From positions 1-14,192 of the forward strand of contig JAEWBU010000122.1 in assembly GCA_023390985.1 (NCBI GenBank): DNA of 14,192 bases. The letters run 5' to 3'. This DNA comes from Pseudomonadota bacterium. Lineage in GTDB: Bacteria > Pseudomonadota > Gammaproteobacteria > Burkholderiales > Burkholderiaceae_C. Positions 5,798 through 12,915 of the stretch are shown here, piece after piece; positions within the stretch are counted from its first letter, which is position 1, and each line of letters opens with the position of its first letter. The translations under genes were made by a program, and so were the position numbers. The notes under the pieces are model-generated. The model ran no database searches and was not told the DNA's origin. It worked only from the letters and a program-made list of their open reading frames with translations.

Positions 5798-6901
5798 ATG
5801 CACATCGTCGAATTCACCCCCGGCACGCTGCGCTTCCTCGACGGGGTGCCGGCGCAGCCGCCGGCGGAGGGATTCGTCTGGATCTACCTGGATCGCGAGT
5901 CGCTCGCGGACAAGCTGCCGCGCCTGCAGGAAGCGGCAGCCCGGCTCGGTGGCTCGCCGATGCTGGACCTGCACGTGCAGGACCTGGCCAACCGCGCCCA
6001 TCCTTCCGATTACGACTACACCTCGATCTACGACCTGGTGGTGTTCCGCCGCCTGGCAACGGGGGAGGAAGTCGATCGCGAGCTGCACGAGAACTCGGTG
6101 CGATTGCCGCCTTCCCAGGCGCTCGCCAGCTTCTACCGCATCCGCACGCGCGCGGTGGGCTTCGTGGTGTTCGACCGGTTGCTGATCTCGGTCCATCCGG
6201 AAGGCTGCTACACCCCGCGCGCCTTCATCTCGCGCTACCTGTCGGACGCGGTGCAGAACGAGGGCTACACCGGCGGTCGCAGCCGCCTGCCGTTCAGCCC
6301 CGCCGACCTGATGCTGCGCATGGTCAACGTGATGGTCGACAGCTACCTGGAGCTGCGCAAGCAGCTCACCACGGAGCTGGACCACTGGCAGGTGGAACTG
6401 CTGCGGCCCGGCTCCGACTTCCGCGGCTGGCACGCGCTCATGGTGGCGCGCCGCGAGCTGCACGTGCTCGAGGACCTGTGCGAGGAACAGAACGACGCGA
6501 TGCAGGAATGGCTGGACACGGCGCGCGAGCAGCCGCCCGCGCACCTGACGCAGGCCGAGCGCGACGGCCTGGTGGCGCGGGCGCGCGACGTGATCGAGCA
6601 CATCCAGCGCGTGGTGCAGCAGGTGCGGCGCATGGAGCAGGGCGCCGAGAGCGTGGTGCAGATCCACTTCTCGGCCCAGAGCAACCGCACCAACAACACC
6701 ATGCGCGCGCTCACCGCGCTGACCGCCATCTTCCTGCCGCTGAACCTGATCACCGGCATCTTCGGGATGAACTTCCACGAGATGCCGCTGCTGGCCGACC
6801 CGGTCGGCTTCTGGATCGCCATGGCGGCGATGGCGAGCATCGTGGCCGTGCTCGGCCTGGTGTTCTGGCGCCGGCGTTACCTCGAACGCAACGTGCGCTG
6901 A
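5798..6901 (+). CDS. CorA-family divalent metal ion transporter
   Basis: This 367-residue protein has the CorA architecture: a large soluble N-terminal alpha/beta domain (1-170), a long helical stalk (about 170-300) and two transmembrane helices near the C-terminus (about 303-321 and 336-357). The signature GMN lies at the end of the first (FGMNF, residues 322-326), and a basic RRRYLERNVR tail follows. Members form pentameric channels for Mg2+ or, in ZntB-like branches, for Zn2+; the sequence alone does not settle which. It starts 11 bases after hemB with no visible ribosome binding site, so it is probably cotranscribed. Supplying magnesium to a Mg-type HemB is a tempting but unproven link. 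Its stop is only 10 bases from the convergent GST stop. Confidence 0.9.
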   Translation: MHIVEFTPGTLRFLDGVPAQPPAEGFVWIYLDRESLADKLPRLQEAAARLGGSPMLDLHVQDLANRAHPSDYDYTSIYDLVVFRRLATGEEVDRELHENSVRLPPSQALASFYRIRTRAVGFVVFDRLLISVHPEGCYTPRAFISRYLSDAVQNEGYTGGRSRLPFSPADLMLRMVNVMVDSYLELRKQLTTELDHWQVELLRPGSDFRGWHALMVARRELHVLEDLCEEQNDAMQEWLDTAREQPPAHLTQAERDGLVARARDVIEHIQRVVQQVRRMEQGAESVVQIHFSAQSNRTNNTMRALTALTAIFLPLNLITGIFGMNFHEMPLLADPVGFWIAMAAMASIVAVLGLVFWRRRYLERNVR

Positions 6902-6911
6902 AGGCTTCGCC

Positions 6912-7562
6912 TCAGACGAACGGCGGCTTGAGCTCTTCGCTGGCGAAGACGCGCTGCACGGCGGGGCGTTCCAGCATCCGCTGCAGGTACGGTCCCAAAT
7001 GCGCGCGCTCGCGGGCGCGGCCGGCGTCGAAGTTGCGCGTCCAGCGGCACAGCGTGAACAGGTACGGGTCCAACGCGCTGTAGTCGCGGCCCATGAACCA
7101 CGGACCGCCGGTGCTCGCCACGTGGGCGTCCAGCTGGTCCAGCATCCCTCCCACCTTGGCCTGTGCATGGCGCTTCAGCTGCTTCGCGCCTTCGGCGTTG
7201 CCCTCGTCCACCCAGCGCTCCGGATAGAAGTAGCAACCGAGCGTCGGCTGCACCGTGGTGCTCAGCCAGGCCAGCCACTTGTAGAAATGCGCGCGCTGGT
7301 TCGTGCCGGCCGCCGGCGCGAGCCGCGCCCCGGGATGCGAATCGCACAGGTGGAGCGTGATGGCCGCGGTCTCGTAGAGCACGAGGTCGCCGTCGACCAG
7401 CACCGGGATCAGCCCGTTCGGATTGAGGCGCAGGTACTCGGGCGTCTTGTGCGCGTGGACCGTGCGGTCCACCAGCACGCGCTGGAAGGGAACGCCGATC
7501 TCCTCGAGCAGGATGTGCGGCACCATGGCCGCGGTGCTGGGGTAGTAGTGGAGCTGGATCAT
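6912..7562 (-). CDS. Glutathione S-transferase family protein
   Basis: The 216-residue protein has an N-terminal thioredoxin-like domain (1-80) with YYPSTAAM at the catalytic position (S9/T10), NPNGLIPVLVDGD (47-59) carrying the cis-proline, and YETAAITLHLCD with E64-T65 that bind the glutathione gamma-glutamyl group. The helical C-terminal domain contains the N-capping box in GRDYSALDPYLFTLCRW (S162-x-x-D165). These enzymes conjugate glutathione to electrophiles or remove it from intermediates; the substrate is unknown. The start ATG overlaps the amidohydrolase stop by ATGA, making it the last gene of a four-gene minus-strand run that includes another glutathione-related protein, the isomerase at 9159-9764. 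Confidence 0.92.
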   Translation of the reverse strand: MIQLHYYPSTAAMVPHILLEEIGVPFQRVLVDRTVHAHKTPEYLRLNPNGLIPVLVDGDLVLYETAAITLHLCDSHPGARLAPAAGTNQRAHFYKWLAWLSTTVQPTLGCYFYPERWVDEGNAEGAKQLKRHAQAKVGGMLDQLDAHVASTGGPWFMGRDYSALDPYLFTLCRWTRNFDAGRARERAHLGPYLQRMLERPAVQRVFASEELKPPFV

Positions 7563-8443
7563 GGTGCAGGGAGTCCGAACAGGCCGGCCGCGTTGGCCCA
7601 GGCCACCTTGCGCGCCAGGTCGGCGGGCAGGTCACCCAGCCAGGTGCGGTAGCCGGCCATGAGCTGGTCGTACGACGACCAGCGCTGGTTGATCCAGGTG
7701 TCCGAGCCGACCACGAAACGGTCCGGGTACTTCTGGATCAGCTGGCGCCACTCGGGGCAGAGCTTGCCGCCTTCGCAGGTGAGGCCGGGCCGGTACGACA
7801 GCTCGCCGACGAGCTGCGGGTAGCGCGCCATCAGCTGGTCCACGCGCGCGACCGGCGCGCCGCCGATGCCGGTGTGGGCCCAGATCATGCGCAGCCGCTG
7901 GCCGCGCGAAGCGGTGTGCGCCATCAGCAGCTCCACCGCCTTGTCGTCGATGTGCGCCAGCACCGCGAGCTGCCTGTCCTCGGCCAGCTGCATCAGCTTG
8001 CGCGCCACGGGTCCGTCGGCATTGGCGCTGTCGTAGAGGTGGAACTCGCCGATGCCGCGGAACGGACCGGCGCCGGTGCCGCGTGCGAGCTCCGCCTGCA
8101 CCATCGCGTAGATGCTCTCGTCGCGAAACCAGTTGTTGTAGTCGGCGCGATTGCGGTACAGCCGCACGAACGGAACGACCGTCACGCCCGCCGCGCGCGT
8201 CTGCGGCGAGGCCGCCAGCGCATGCGTGCCGTCGTTCGGCCGCGAGTTCGCGATGATGGCCCGTACGCCGTTGCGCTGCATCCGCGCCAGCACGTCGGCG
8301 ATGGGATGCGGTCCCTGCTTGCCGTCCCACGCCTCCTCGTTGTAGTGCAGGTGCGCGTCGAACAGCGGTCCGGAGTACTCGGCCGCGGCCGCGACGGCCG
8401 AACACATGACAAGGGCGGCCAGCGCCGCCCCCTTCGCGATCAT
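7559..8443 (-). CDS. Exported metal-dependent hydrolase (amidohydrolase-2 family)
   Basis: The product starts with a signal peptide (MIAKGAALAALVMCSAVAAAAEYSG) and continues as a TIM-barrel amidohydrolase. FDAHLHY provides the metal-binding HxH (H31, H33), AHIDD and WAHTG provide later histidines, and FVVGSDTW carries the catalytic aspartate. With the ATG at 8443 it has 294 residues; a GTG at 8452 would add three. It presumably acts in the periplasm, unusual among Amidohydro_2 proteins, many of which are cytoplasmic decarboxylases or lactonases. Two cysteines in GLTCEGGKLCPEW could form a disulfide, fitting export. It lies 14 bases after the dienelactone hydrolase stop and overlaps the GST start. 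Substrate unknown. Confidence 0.85.
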   Translation of the reverse strand: MIAKGAALAALVMCSAVAAAAEYSGPLFDAHLHYNEEAWDGKQGPHPIADVLARMQRNGVRAIIANSRPNDGTHALAASPQTRAAGVTVVPFVRLYRNRADYNNWFRDESIYAMVQAELARGTGAGPFRGIGEFHLYDSANADGPVARKLMQLAEDRQLAVLAHIDDKAVELLMAHTASRGQRLRMIWAHTGIGGAPVARVDQLMARYPQLVGELSYRPGLTCEGGKLCPEWRQLIQKYPDRFVVGSDTWINQRWSSYDQLMAGYRTWLGDLPADLARKVAWANAAGLFGLPAP

Positions 8444-8457
8444 GCGCCCCACGCTTT

Positions 8458-9144
8458 TCAGCGGGCCAGGTGCTTGGCGAAGAACGCCAGCGTGCGCTCG
8501 CGCGCGAGCTTGGCGGCGGCCGCGTCGTAGGAACCGCGCTGGTCGCAGTTGAAGCCGTGGTCGGCCTTGTAGACGTGCACCTCCACTTCGGGATGCGCCT
8601 TGCGGAAGGCCTCGACGCTCTCCAGCGGGATCCAGTGGTCCTTCTCGCCGAAGTGCGCCATGGTCGGCACCTTGGGCTGCCGCGCGGCCTCGTCCGGCGT
8701 GGTCATGCCGCCGCCGTAGTAGCAGACCGCGGCCGACAGGCCGTCGAGCGTGCAGGCCGAGCGCCAGGTCAGCAGGCCGCCCCAGCAGTAGCCGACGATG
8801 CCGACCTTGCCCGCCTGCCCAGCGTGGCGGATGGCCGCCTGGATGTCCTGCAGCACGCCGGGCGCGGGCAGCGCCTCCACGGCGGTCTTGAGCGCGAAGC
8901 CGGCCGACATGTCGTCCTGGGTGTAGCCCAGCTCGACACCGGGCTTGACGCGGTGGAAGGTGGAAGGCGCCACGGCCAGGTAGCCCTCGTTCGCGTAGCC
9001 GTCGGCCACCGAGCGGATGTGCGAGTTCACGCCGAAGATTTCCTGCAGCACCACCACCGCGCCCTTGGGCTGGCCGGTGGGTTGGGCGACGTACGCCGGG
9101 AAGCTGAACCCATCGGTGGCCTGAAGGTCCACGAAAGCACCCAT
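8458..9144 (-). CDS. Dienelactone hydrolase family protein
   Basis: The 228-residue protein has the complete dienelactone hydrolase triad: Cys nucleophile in GYCWGG (C120), Asp in GEKDHWIP (D169) and His in YKADHGFNC (H196), with the gating glutamate in LQEIFGVN (E35). Classical members open 4-carboxymethylenebut-2-en-4-olide in chlorocatechol degradation, but many chromosomal homologues have other or unknown substrates and no chlorocatechol genes are visible. An AAGGAG ribosome binding site (complement of 9152-9157) sits seven bases before the ATG, the best in the window. The gene starts 14 bases after the isomerase stop and precedes the amidohydrolase. It is probably cytoplasmic, as no signal peptide is seen. 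Confidence 0.93.
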   Translation of the reverse strand: MGAFVDLQATDGFSFPAYVAQPTGQPKGAVVVLQEIFGVNSHIRSVADGYANEGYLAVAPSTFHRVKPGVELGYTQDDMSAGFALKTAVEALPAPGVLQDIQAAIRHAGQAGKVGIVGYCWGGLLTWRSACTLDGLSAAVCYYGGGMTTPDEAARQPKVPTMAHFGEKDHWIPLESVEAFRKAHPEVEVHVYKADHGFNCDQRGSYDAAAAKLARERTLAFFAKHLAR

Positions 9145-9158
9145 GGTGGGTCTCCTTG

Positions 9159-9764
9159 TCAGTTGAAAGATCGAAGCCTGCGTTCGAGGAAGTCCAGGCG
9201 GTCCTGGCCCCAGAAGATCTCGCCGTTCACCACGTAGCTTGGCGCACCGAACACGCCCGCGTCAATCGCGGCCTGGGTGTTCGCTTCGTACGCCTGCTGG
9301 ACCGCGGGCTCGCGGCTGCGCTCGAGCCGGTCGGCGGGCAGCCCGCATTCGGCGAGCAGCTCGCCCAGCACCTCGGGGCTGGCGATGTCGCGCTCCTGGC
9401 GCCACACCGCCGCGAAGATGGCGCCGCTCACCGCGAGCGCCGCACCCGCGCCATCGTCGCGTTCGACGGCGATGATCAGCCGGCTCGCGTCATCGGGATT
9501 CACCGGGAAGAACCTGGGCTGCAGGTTCATGGGTACGCCCAGGAAGTCCGAGAAGCGCTTGAGCTCGACCAGGCGATAGGCCTGACGCTGCGGCGCGCGC
9601 TTGGGCAGCGGCAGGCCGCCGCTCACGGGGAACACCTTGCCGTAATCGGCCGGCCGCACGCGCACCTGCGCGCCGGCGTCGCGCACGATGCGCAGGAAGC
9701 GTTCGTGCCCCAGGTAGGTCCACGGACTCTGGGCGGCGAAGTAGTAGTCGATGGCGGCGGCCAT
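9159..9764 (-). CDS. 2-hydroxychromene-2-carboxylate isomerase-like DsbA/kappa-GST family protein
   Basis: The 201-residue protein opens with IDYYFAAQSPWTYLGHERF, in which S13 occupies the glutathione-activating position of kappa-class GST/HCCA isomerases. It ends with GVFGAPSYVVNGEIFWGQDRLDFL, containing the cis-proline loop and the family's C-terminal signature. NahD-type enzymes use glutathione to isomerise 2-hydroxychromene-2-carboxylate in naphthalene degradation; other homologues have unknown substrates, and no naphthalene genes are seen here. The ATG at 9764 has AGGAG (complement of 9770-9774) five bases upstream; an open frame further upstream overlaps the divergent SDR gene and is rejected. 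It is first in the minus-strand run and 55 bases from the SDR start. Confidence 0.9.
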   Translation of the reverse strand: MAAAIDYYFAAQSPWTYLGHERFLRIVRDAGAQVRVRPADYGKVFPVSGGLPLPKRAPQRQAYRLVELKRFSDFLGVPMNLQPRFFPVNPDDASRLIIAVERDDGAGAALAVSGAIFAAVWRQERDIASPEVLGELLAECGLPADRLERSREPAVQQAYEANTQAAIDAGVFGAPSYVVNGEIFWGQDRLDFLERRLRSFN

Positions 9765-9819
9765 GCGGTCTCCTGTCCTTTGTTCTAATCGCCCTATCGT
9801 AGTCGTCCGCGGAGGTGCG

Positions 9820-10569
9820 ATGGTGGAACGAGTGGTCCTGGTCACGGGTGGCAGCCGCGGCATCGGCGCGGCGACGGCGCGGCTTGCCGCGCAGCGCGGC
9901 TGGTCGGTCGCGGTGAACTACACGTCGAACGAAGCGGCCGCGCAGCAGGTCGTGCAGGCCGTGCGCGAAGCCGGCCGCCGCGCGATCGCGGTGCAGGCCG
10001 ACGTGGCCGACGAGGCGCAGGTCGTGCGCATGTTCGAAGAGGTGGACGCGAAGCTCGGTCGCCTCACCGACCTGGTGAACAACGCCGGTGTCGTGGACAT
10101 GGCGTCCCGCGTGGACGAGATGAGCGGCGCGCGGGTGCAGCGCATGTTCGGCATCAACGTGATCGGCACCATCCTTTGCGCGCGCGAGGCGGTGCGACGG
10201 ATGAGCACCCGCCACGGCGGGCAAGGCGGCGCCATCGTCAACGTGTCCAGCGCCGCCTCGCGCCTGGGCTCGCCCAGCCAGTACGTGGACTACGCGTCGG
10301 CGAAGGGCGCCGTCGACGCCTTCACGCTCGGCCTGGCCAAGGAAGTGGCCGCCGAAGGCATCCGCGTCAACGCGGTCCGCCCCGGGCTGATCGAGACCGA
10401 CATCCACGCATCCGGCGGCATCCCCGATCGCGTGAAGCAGCTCGCCCACCAGGTGCCGATGCAGCGCGGCGGCAGCGCCGAGGAAGTGGCCAACGCCATC
10501 GTGTGGCTGCTGTCCGACGACGCGAGCTACACCACCATGAGCCTGCTCGAAGTGTCGGGGGGCCGCTGA
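9820..10569 (+). CDS. Short-chain dehydrogenase/reductase (SDR)
   Basis: This 249-residue classical SDR shows the Rossmann nucleotide-binding motif TGGSRGIG (9-16), the DV pair (61-62), NNAG (87-90), catalytic N113, S144, Y158 and K162 (YASAK), and the RPG motif (187-189). It should carry out NAD(P)-dependent interconversion of an alcohol and a ketone; a FabG-like 3-oxoacyl reductase role is possible given the MaoC-like hydratase next door. The ATG at 9820 follows GGAGG (9811-9815). The open frame continues upstream but homology starts at VVLVTGG. Its stop overlaps the next start (TGATG). C-terminal YTTMSLLEVSGG deviates from the usual YTTG-like sequence by a methionine. Confidence 0.94.
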   Translation: MVERVVLVTGGSRGIGAATARLAAQRGWSVAVNYTSNEAAAQQVVQAVREAGRRAIAVQADVADEAQVVRMFEEVDAKLGRLTDLVNNAGVVDMASRVDEMSGARVQRMFGINVIGTILCAREAVRRMSTRHGGQGGAIVNVSSAASRLGSPSQYVDYASAKGAVDAFTLGLAKEVAAEGIRVNAVRPGLIETDIHASGGIPDRVKQLAHQVPMQRGGSAEEVANAIVWLLSDDASYTTMSLLEVSGGR

Positions 10570-11027
10570 TGGCGATCCGCTGGTACTGGGAAGACCTGGA
10601 GCCGGGCAGCGTCCGCGAGCTCGGCAGCGTGACGCCCACCGCGCAGGAGATCCTCGAGTTCGCTTCGAAGTTCGATCCGCAGCCCTTCCACCTGGACGAG
10701 GAAGCCGGCCGGCGTTCGGTGTTCGGCGCGCTGTGCGCGAGCGGCTGGCACACGTGTTCGATGGCGATGCGGCTGACGGTCGACAACTTCCTCAACGAGT
10801 CCAGCAGCATGGGATCGCCGGGGCTGGAGAACATCCGATGGATGAAGCCGGTCCATCCCGGGGACACGCTCAGGCTCACGTACCGCGTCACCGAATCGCG
10901 TCCGCTCAACAGCAAGCCCGACATCGGCCTCGTGCGCGCCATCTGGGAGATGTACAACCAGCACGGCGAGCAGGTGATGCAGATGGAGGGCTACGGCATG
11001 TTCCGCCGCCGCACGCCCGCAGCCTGA
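10569..11027 (+). CDS. MaoC-like hot-dog-fold dehydratase/hydratase
   Basis: The 152-residue protein is a single hot-dog domain with the R-hydratase motif FASKFDPQPFHLDEEAG (32-47), in which D36 and H41 are the expected catalytic pair, followed by the VFGALCASGWHT helix. These proteins hydrate enoyl-CoA or dehydrate beta-hydroxyacyl thioesters. Together with the preceding SDR it could form a reductase/hydratase pair acting on an acyl thioester, though neither a ligase nor a thiolase is nearby. The start is coupled to the SDR stop by a one-base overlap, with a G-run about six bases upstream. One base separates its stop from the MarC-family start. Confidence 0.92.
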   Translation: MAIRWYWEDLEPGSVRELGSVTPTAQEILEFASKFDPQPFHLDEEAGRRSVFGALCASGWHTCSMAMRLTVDNFLNESSSMGSPGLENIRWMKPVHPGDTLRLTYRVTESRPLNSKPDIGLVRAIWEMYNQHGEQVMQMEGYGMFRRRTPAA

Positions 11028-11028
11028 A

Positions 11029-11661
11029 ATGGACTTCAAGCCGCTGATCACCCTGCTGGCGGTGGTGAACCCGCTGGCGATCGTTCCCTTCTTCATCCAC
11101 TACACCGAAGGCTTCTCGCGGCAGCAGCGGCGCGAGACGGTGATCACGGCGGCCTTCACCGCCTTCCTGGTGATCTCGATGAGCGCGCTGCTCGGCCTGC
11201 AGGTGCTGGAGTTCTTCGGCATCTCGCTCGCGAGCTTCCAGGTGGGCGGCGGCATGCTGCTGCTGACCAGTTCGCTGAACATGCTCAACGCGCGGCCGGC
11301 GGAAGCCAAGCCGGCCACGCAGGACCTGGAGCAGGGCGCCGAGAAGGCCGCCATGGGCGCCAGCATCGCCGTGGTCCCGCTCACCATCCCGCTGCTCACC
11401 GGCCCCGCGACCATTTCCACGGTGGTGATCTACGCCGAGCGCGCCCAGACCGTCTGGCAGATGGCCGCGCTGGTGGGCTACGGCGTGGTGATCGCGCTGG
11501 CCACCGCGGTCGCCTTCGCGCTCGCCGAACCGATCGCCCGCGTGCTGGGCAAGACTGGCATCAGCGTGATGACGCGGCTGATGGGCCTGATCCTCGCCGC
11601 GCTGGCCGTGGAGGTGATGGCGCTGGGATTGTTGAAGCTGTTCCCCGCGCTGGCGGGTTGA
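11029..11661 (+). CDS. MarC-family (UPF0056) integral membrane protein
   Basis: The 210-residue protein is predicted to have six transmembrane helices. It contains the family features VVNPLAIVPFF near the N-terminus, GGGMLLLTSSLNML (72-85), VPLTIPLLTGPATISTVV (around 116-133) and MTRLMGLILAALAVEVM near the C-terminus. MarC was once linked to multiple antibiotic resistance in E. coli, but that role was not upheld; homologues are proposed inner-membrane transporters of unknown substrate. It follows the MaoC-like gene after one base, without its own ribosome binding site, so translation is likely coupled. Its stop is only four bases from the convergent stop of the cyclic-nucleotide-binding gene, and no terminator is visible between them. 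Confidence 0.93.
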   Translation: MDFKPLITLLAVVNPLAIVPFFIHYTEGFSRQQRRETVITAAFTAFLVISMSALLGLQVLEFFGISLASFQVGGGMLLLTSSLNMLNARPAEAKPATQDLEQGAEKAAMGASIAVVPLTIPLLTGPATISTVVIYAERAQTVWQMAALVGYGVVIALATAVAFALAEPIARVLGKTGISVMTRLMGLILAALAVEVMALGLLKLFPALAG

Positions 11662-11665
11662 CGCC

Positions 11666-12271
11666 TCAGTCCTTCTGCAGCTGCCGCAGCAGCTGGTTGG
11701 CGGTGTTGCGCAAGCGCTGGGCGAGCAGCTGCGTGATCTTCACCAGCACCTTGGCGCCCACCGCCGGCTGCTCGGTGATCAGCCCCGCCACGGCCGCGCG
11801 CGTCAGCACCGCGGCATGCACTTCGCCGAGCGCCCGGCAGCTCGCGTAGCGCGGCTCGCCATCCAGCATCGACATCTCGCCCACCGTGGCGCCGGGGCGC
11901 AGCACGGCCACCCGCTCGAACTCGCCTTGCGCGGGATCGGTGCCGACCTTGCGTTTCAGCACGTCGAGGGTTCCGTCCAGGAGCAGCAGCATCCAGTCGC
12001 TGGGCTCGTCCTCGGCGATCAGCAGCTGCCCTTCCTGAGCGCGCACGCGCAGCATCGCCCGGCCCAGGATGTCCGCCTCCGCAGGCGTGAAGTCCTGCAG
12101 GAACGGCGATTCGCGCAGCAGGTCGCGCCGCGCCGAAAGCTGCTCGCACGGCCCGACCACCTGCAGCCCCGCGGCCTCCAGCGCCTCGCGCACCGGGCGG
12201 CGCGGCGCGACGCTGGTCACGAGCTCCGCGGCGCCCGCGGTCTCGGAGGGCGGGCCTTCGCGTTCGCTCAT
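11666..12271 (-). CDS. Stand-alone cyclic nucleotide-binding domain protein (no DNA-binding domain)
   Basis: The 201-residue protein contains one CRP/PKA-type cyclic nucleotide-binding domain (about 56-165) after a ~50-residue low-complexity N-terminus. The phosphate-binding cassette reads GEMSMLDGEPRYAS: G131, E132 and R141 are the residues that contact cyclic phosphate and ribose in the family. A C-terminal helix (about 172-201) follows, but there is no helix-turn-helix as in CRP/FNR regulators, and the protein ends where that domain would begin. It is thus more likely a protein-partner sensor than a transcription factor. The ATG at 12271 overlaps the lipoprotein stop (ATGA), tying it to the Mla-like operon. 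Ligand (cAMP, cGMP, c-di-GMP or none) cannot be told from sequence. An in-frame start nine codons upstream is less likely. Confidence 0.88.
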   Translation of the reverse strand: MSEREGPPSETAGAAELVTSVAPRRPVREALEAAGLQVVGPCEQLSARRDLLRESPFLQDFTPAEADILGRAMLRVRAQEGQLLIAEDEPSDWMLLLLDGTLDVLKRKVGTDPAQGEFERVAVLRPGATVGEMSMLDGEPRYASCRALGEVHAAVLTRAAVAGLITEQPAVGAKVLVKITQLLAQRLRNTANQLLRQLQKD

Positions 12272-12915
12272 CGCGCCGGCTGCGACTGCAGCAACCACTG
12301 GTGGATGTCGGCCGCGGCGGCGTCGGTCGCTTCGGTCAGCGCGCGCACGCCACCGGAGGCGTCCGGCGTCGGCGCGACGCCCTGCACCGCGATGCTGCGC
12401 TGGCCCAGCATGCGTTCGCCGTTGGACGTGCTGGAGAACAGGGTGGCGCGCAGGCGGATCACGCCGCGGCTGGACTGGGGCGAATCGAACACGTGGGCGA
12501 ATTCCTCCAGCTCCAGGCGCAGCAGGAACAGCGGCTGCCCGCTCTCGCGCGCAAGGGTCGCGGTTTCGTCCAGGTTCAGCACCGGCCGCTCGCGCCCGAG
12601 CTGCTGGCGCAGGCGCTGGCGCACCAGCTGCGGCGGCGGCGCGCTCCAGCGCGATTGCGAATAGGCGCGCAGCTGGTGGTCGTCGGCGTAGCCCAGGCGG
12701 TACAGCACCGCCGAACCTTCGAGCGCGCCCGATGCCTCGATGTCCGGCAGCACCAGCGCGACGCTCGGACCGTTGCGGCTCATGGGCGCGGTGATTGGCG
12801 GCAGCGGGCCCATGTCGAACAGCACGGGCCGCACCGGCCGGTCGACGAAGCCGGCGCAGCCGGCCAGCAGGGCGATCGTCAGGACGGCGGCGGCGCCGCG
12901 GGCGATGCGGTTCAT
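12268..12915 (-). CDS. ABC-type transport auxiliary lipoprotein (PqiC/ABC_trans_aux family)
   Basis: The 215-residue protein has a lipoprotein signal peptide with lipobox LLAGC (C20); alanine at +2 predicts sorting to the outer membrane. The body, from FVDRPVRPVLFDMGPL through the VALVLPDIEASGALEGSAVLYRL segment, fits the ABC_trans_aux (DUF330/PqiC-like) family found with MCE transporters. It may help connect the periplasmic MCE protein with the outer membrane. AGGAG (complement of 12923-12927) lies seven bases before the ATG, and the start overlaps the MlaD-family stop by four bases. The stop in turn overlaps the start of the nucleotide-binding gene. Confidence 0.9.
   Translation of the reverse strand: MNRIARGAAAVLTIALLAGCAGFVDRPVRPVLFDMGPLPPITAPMSRNGPSVALVLPDIEASGALEGSAVLYRLGYADDHQLRAYSQSRWSAPPPQLVRQRLRQQLGRERPVLNLDETATLARESGQPLFLLRLELEEFAHVFDSPQSSRGVIRLRATLFSSTSNGERMLGQRSIAVQGVAPTPDASGGVRALTEATDAAAADIHQWLLQSQPAR

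Noticed and set aside
5747..7168. 473-codon minus-strand open frame overlapping the CorA-family gene and the GST
   Set aside because: It is antisense to the well-supported transporter and out of frame with the GST, with no recognisable domain.
9765..9819. Operator or promoter in the 55-base divergent gap
   Set aside because: Only weak -10-like hexamers (TACGAT on minus, TATCGT on plus) and a tiny dyad near 9795-9803 are visible, without -35 boxes; not strong enough to annotate.
9765..9863. Upstream extension of the isomerase into the SDR gene
   Set aside because: It lacks similarity, and a good AGGAG site precedes the ATG at 9764.
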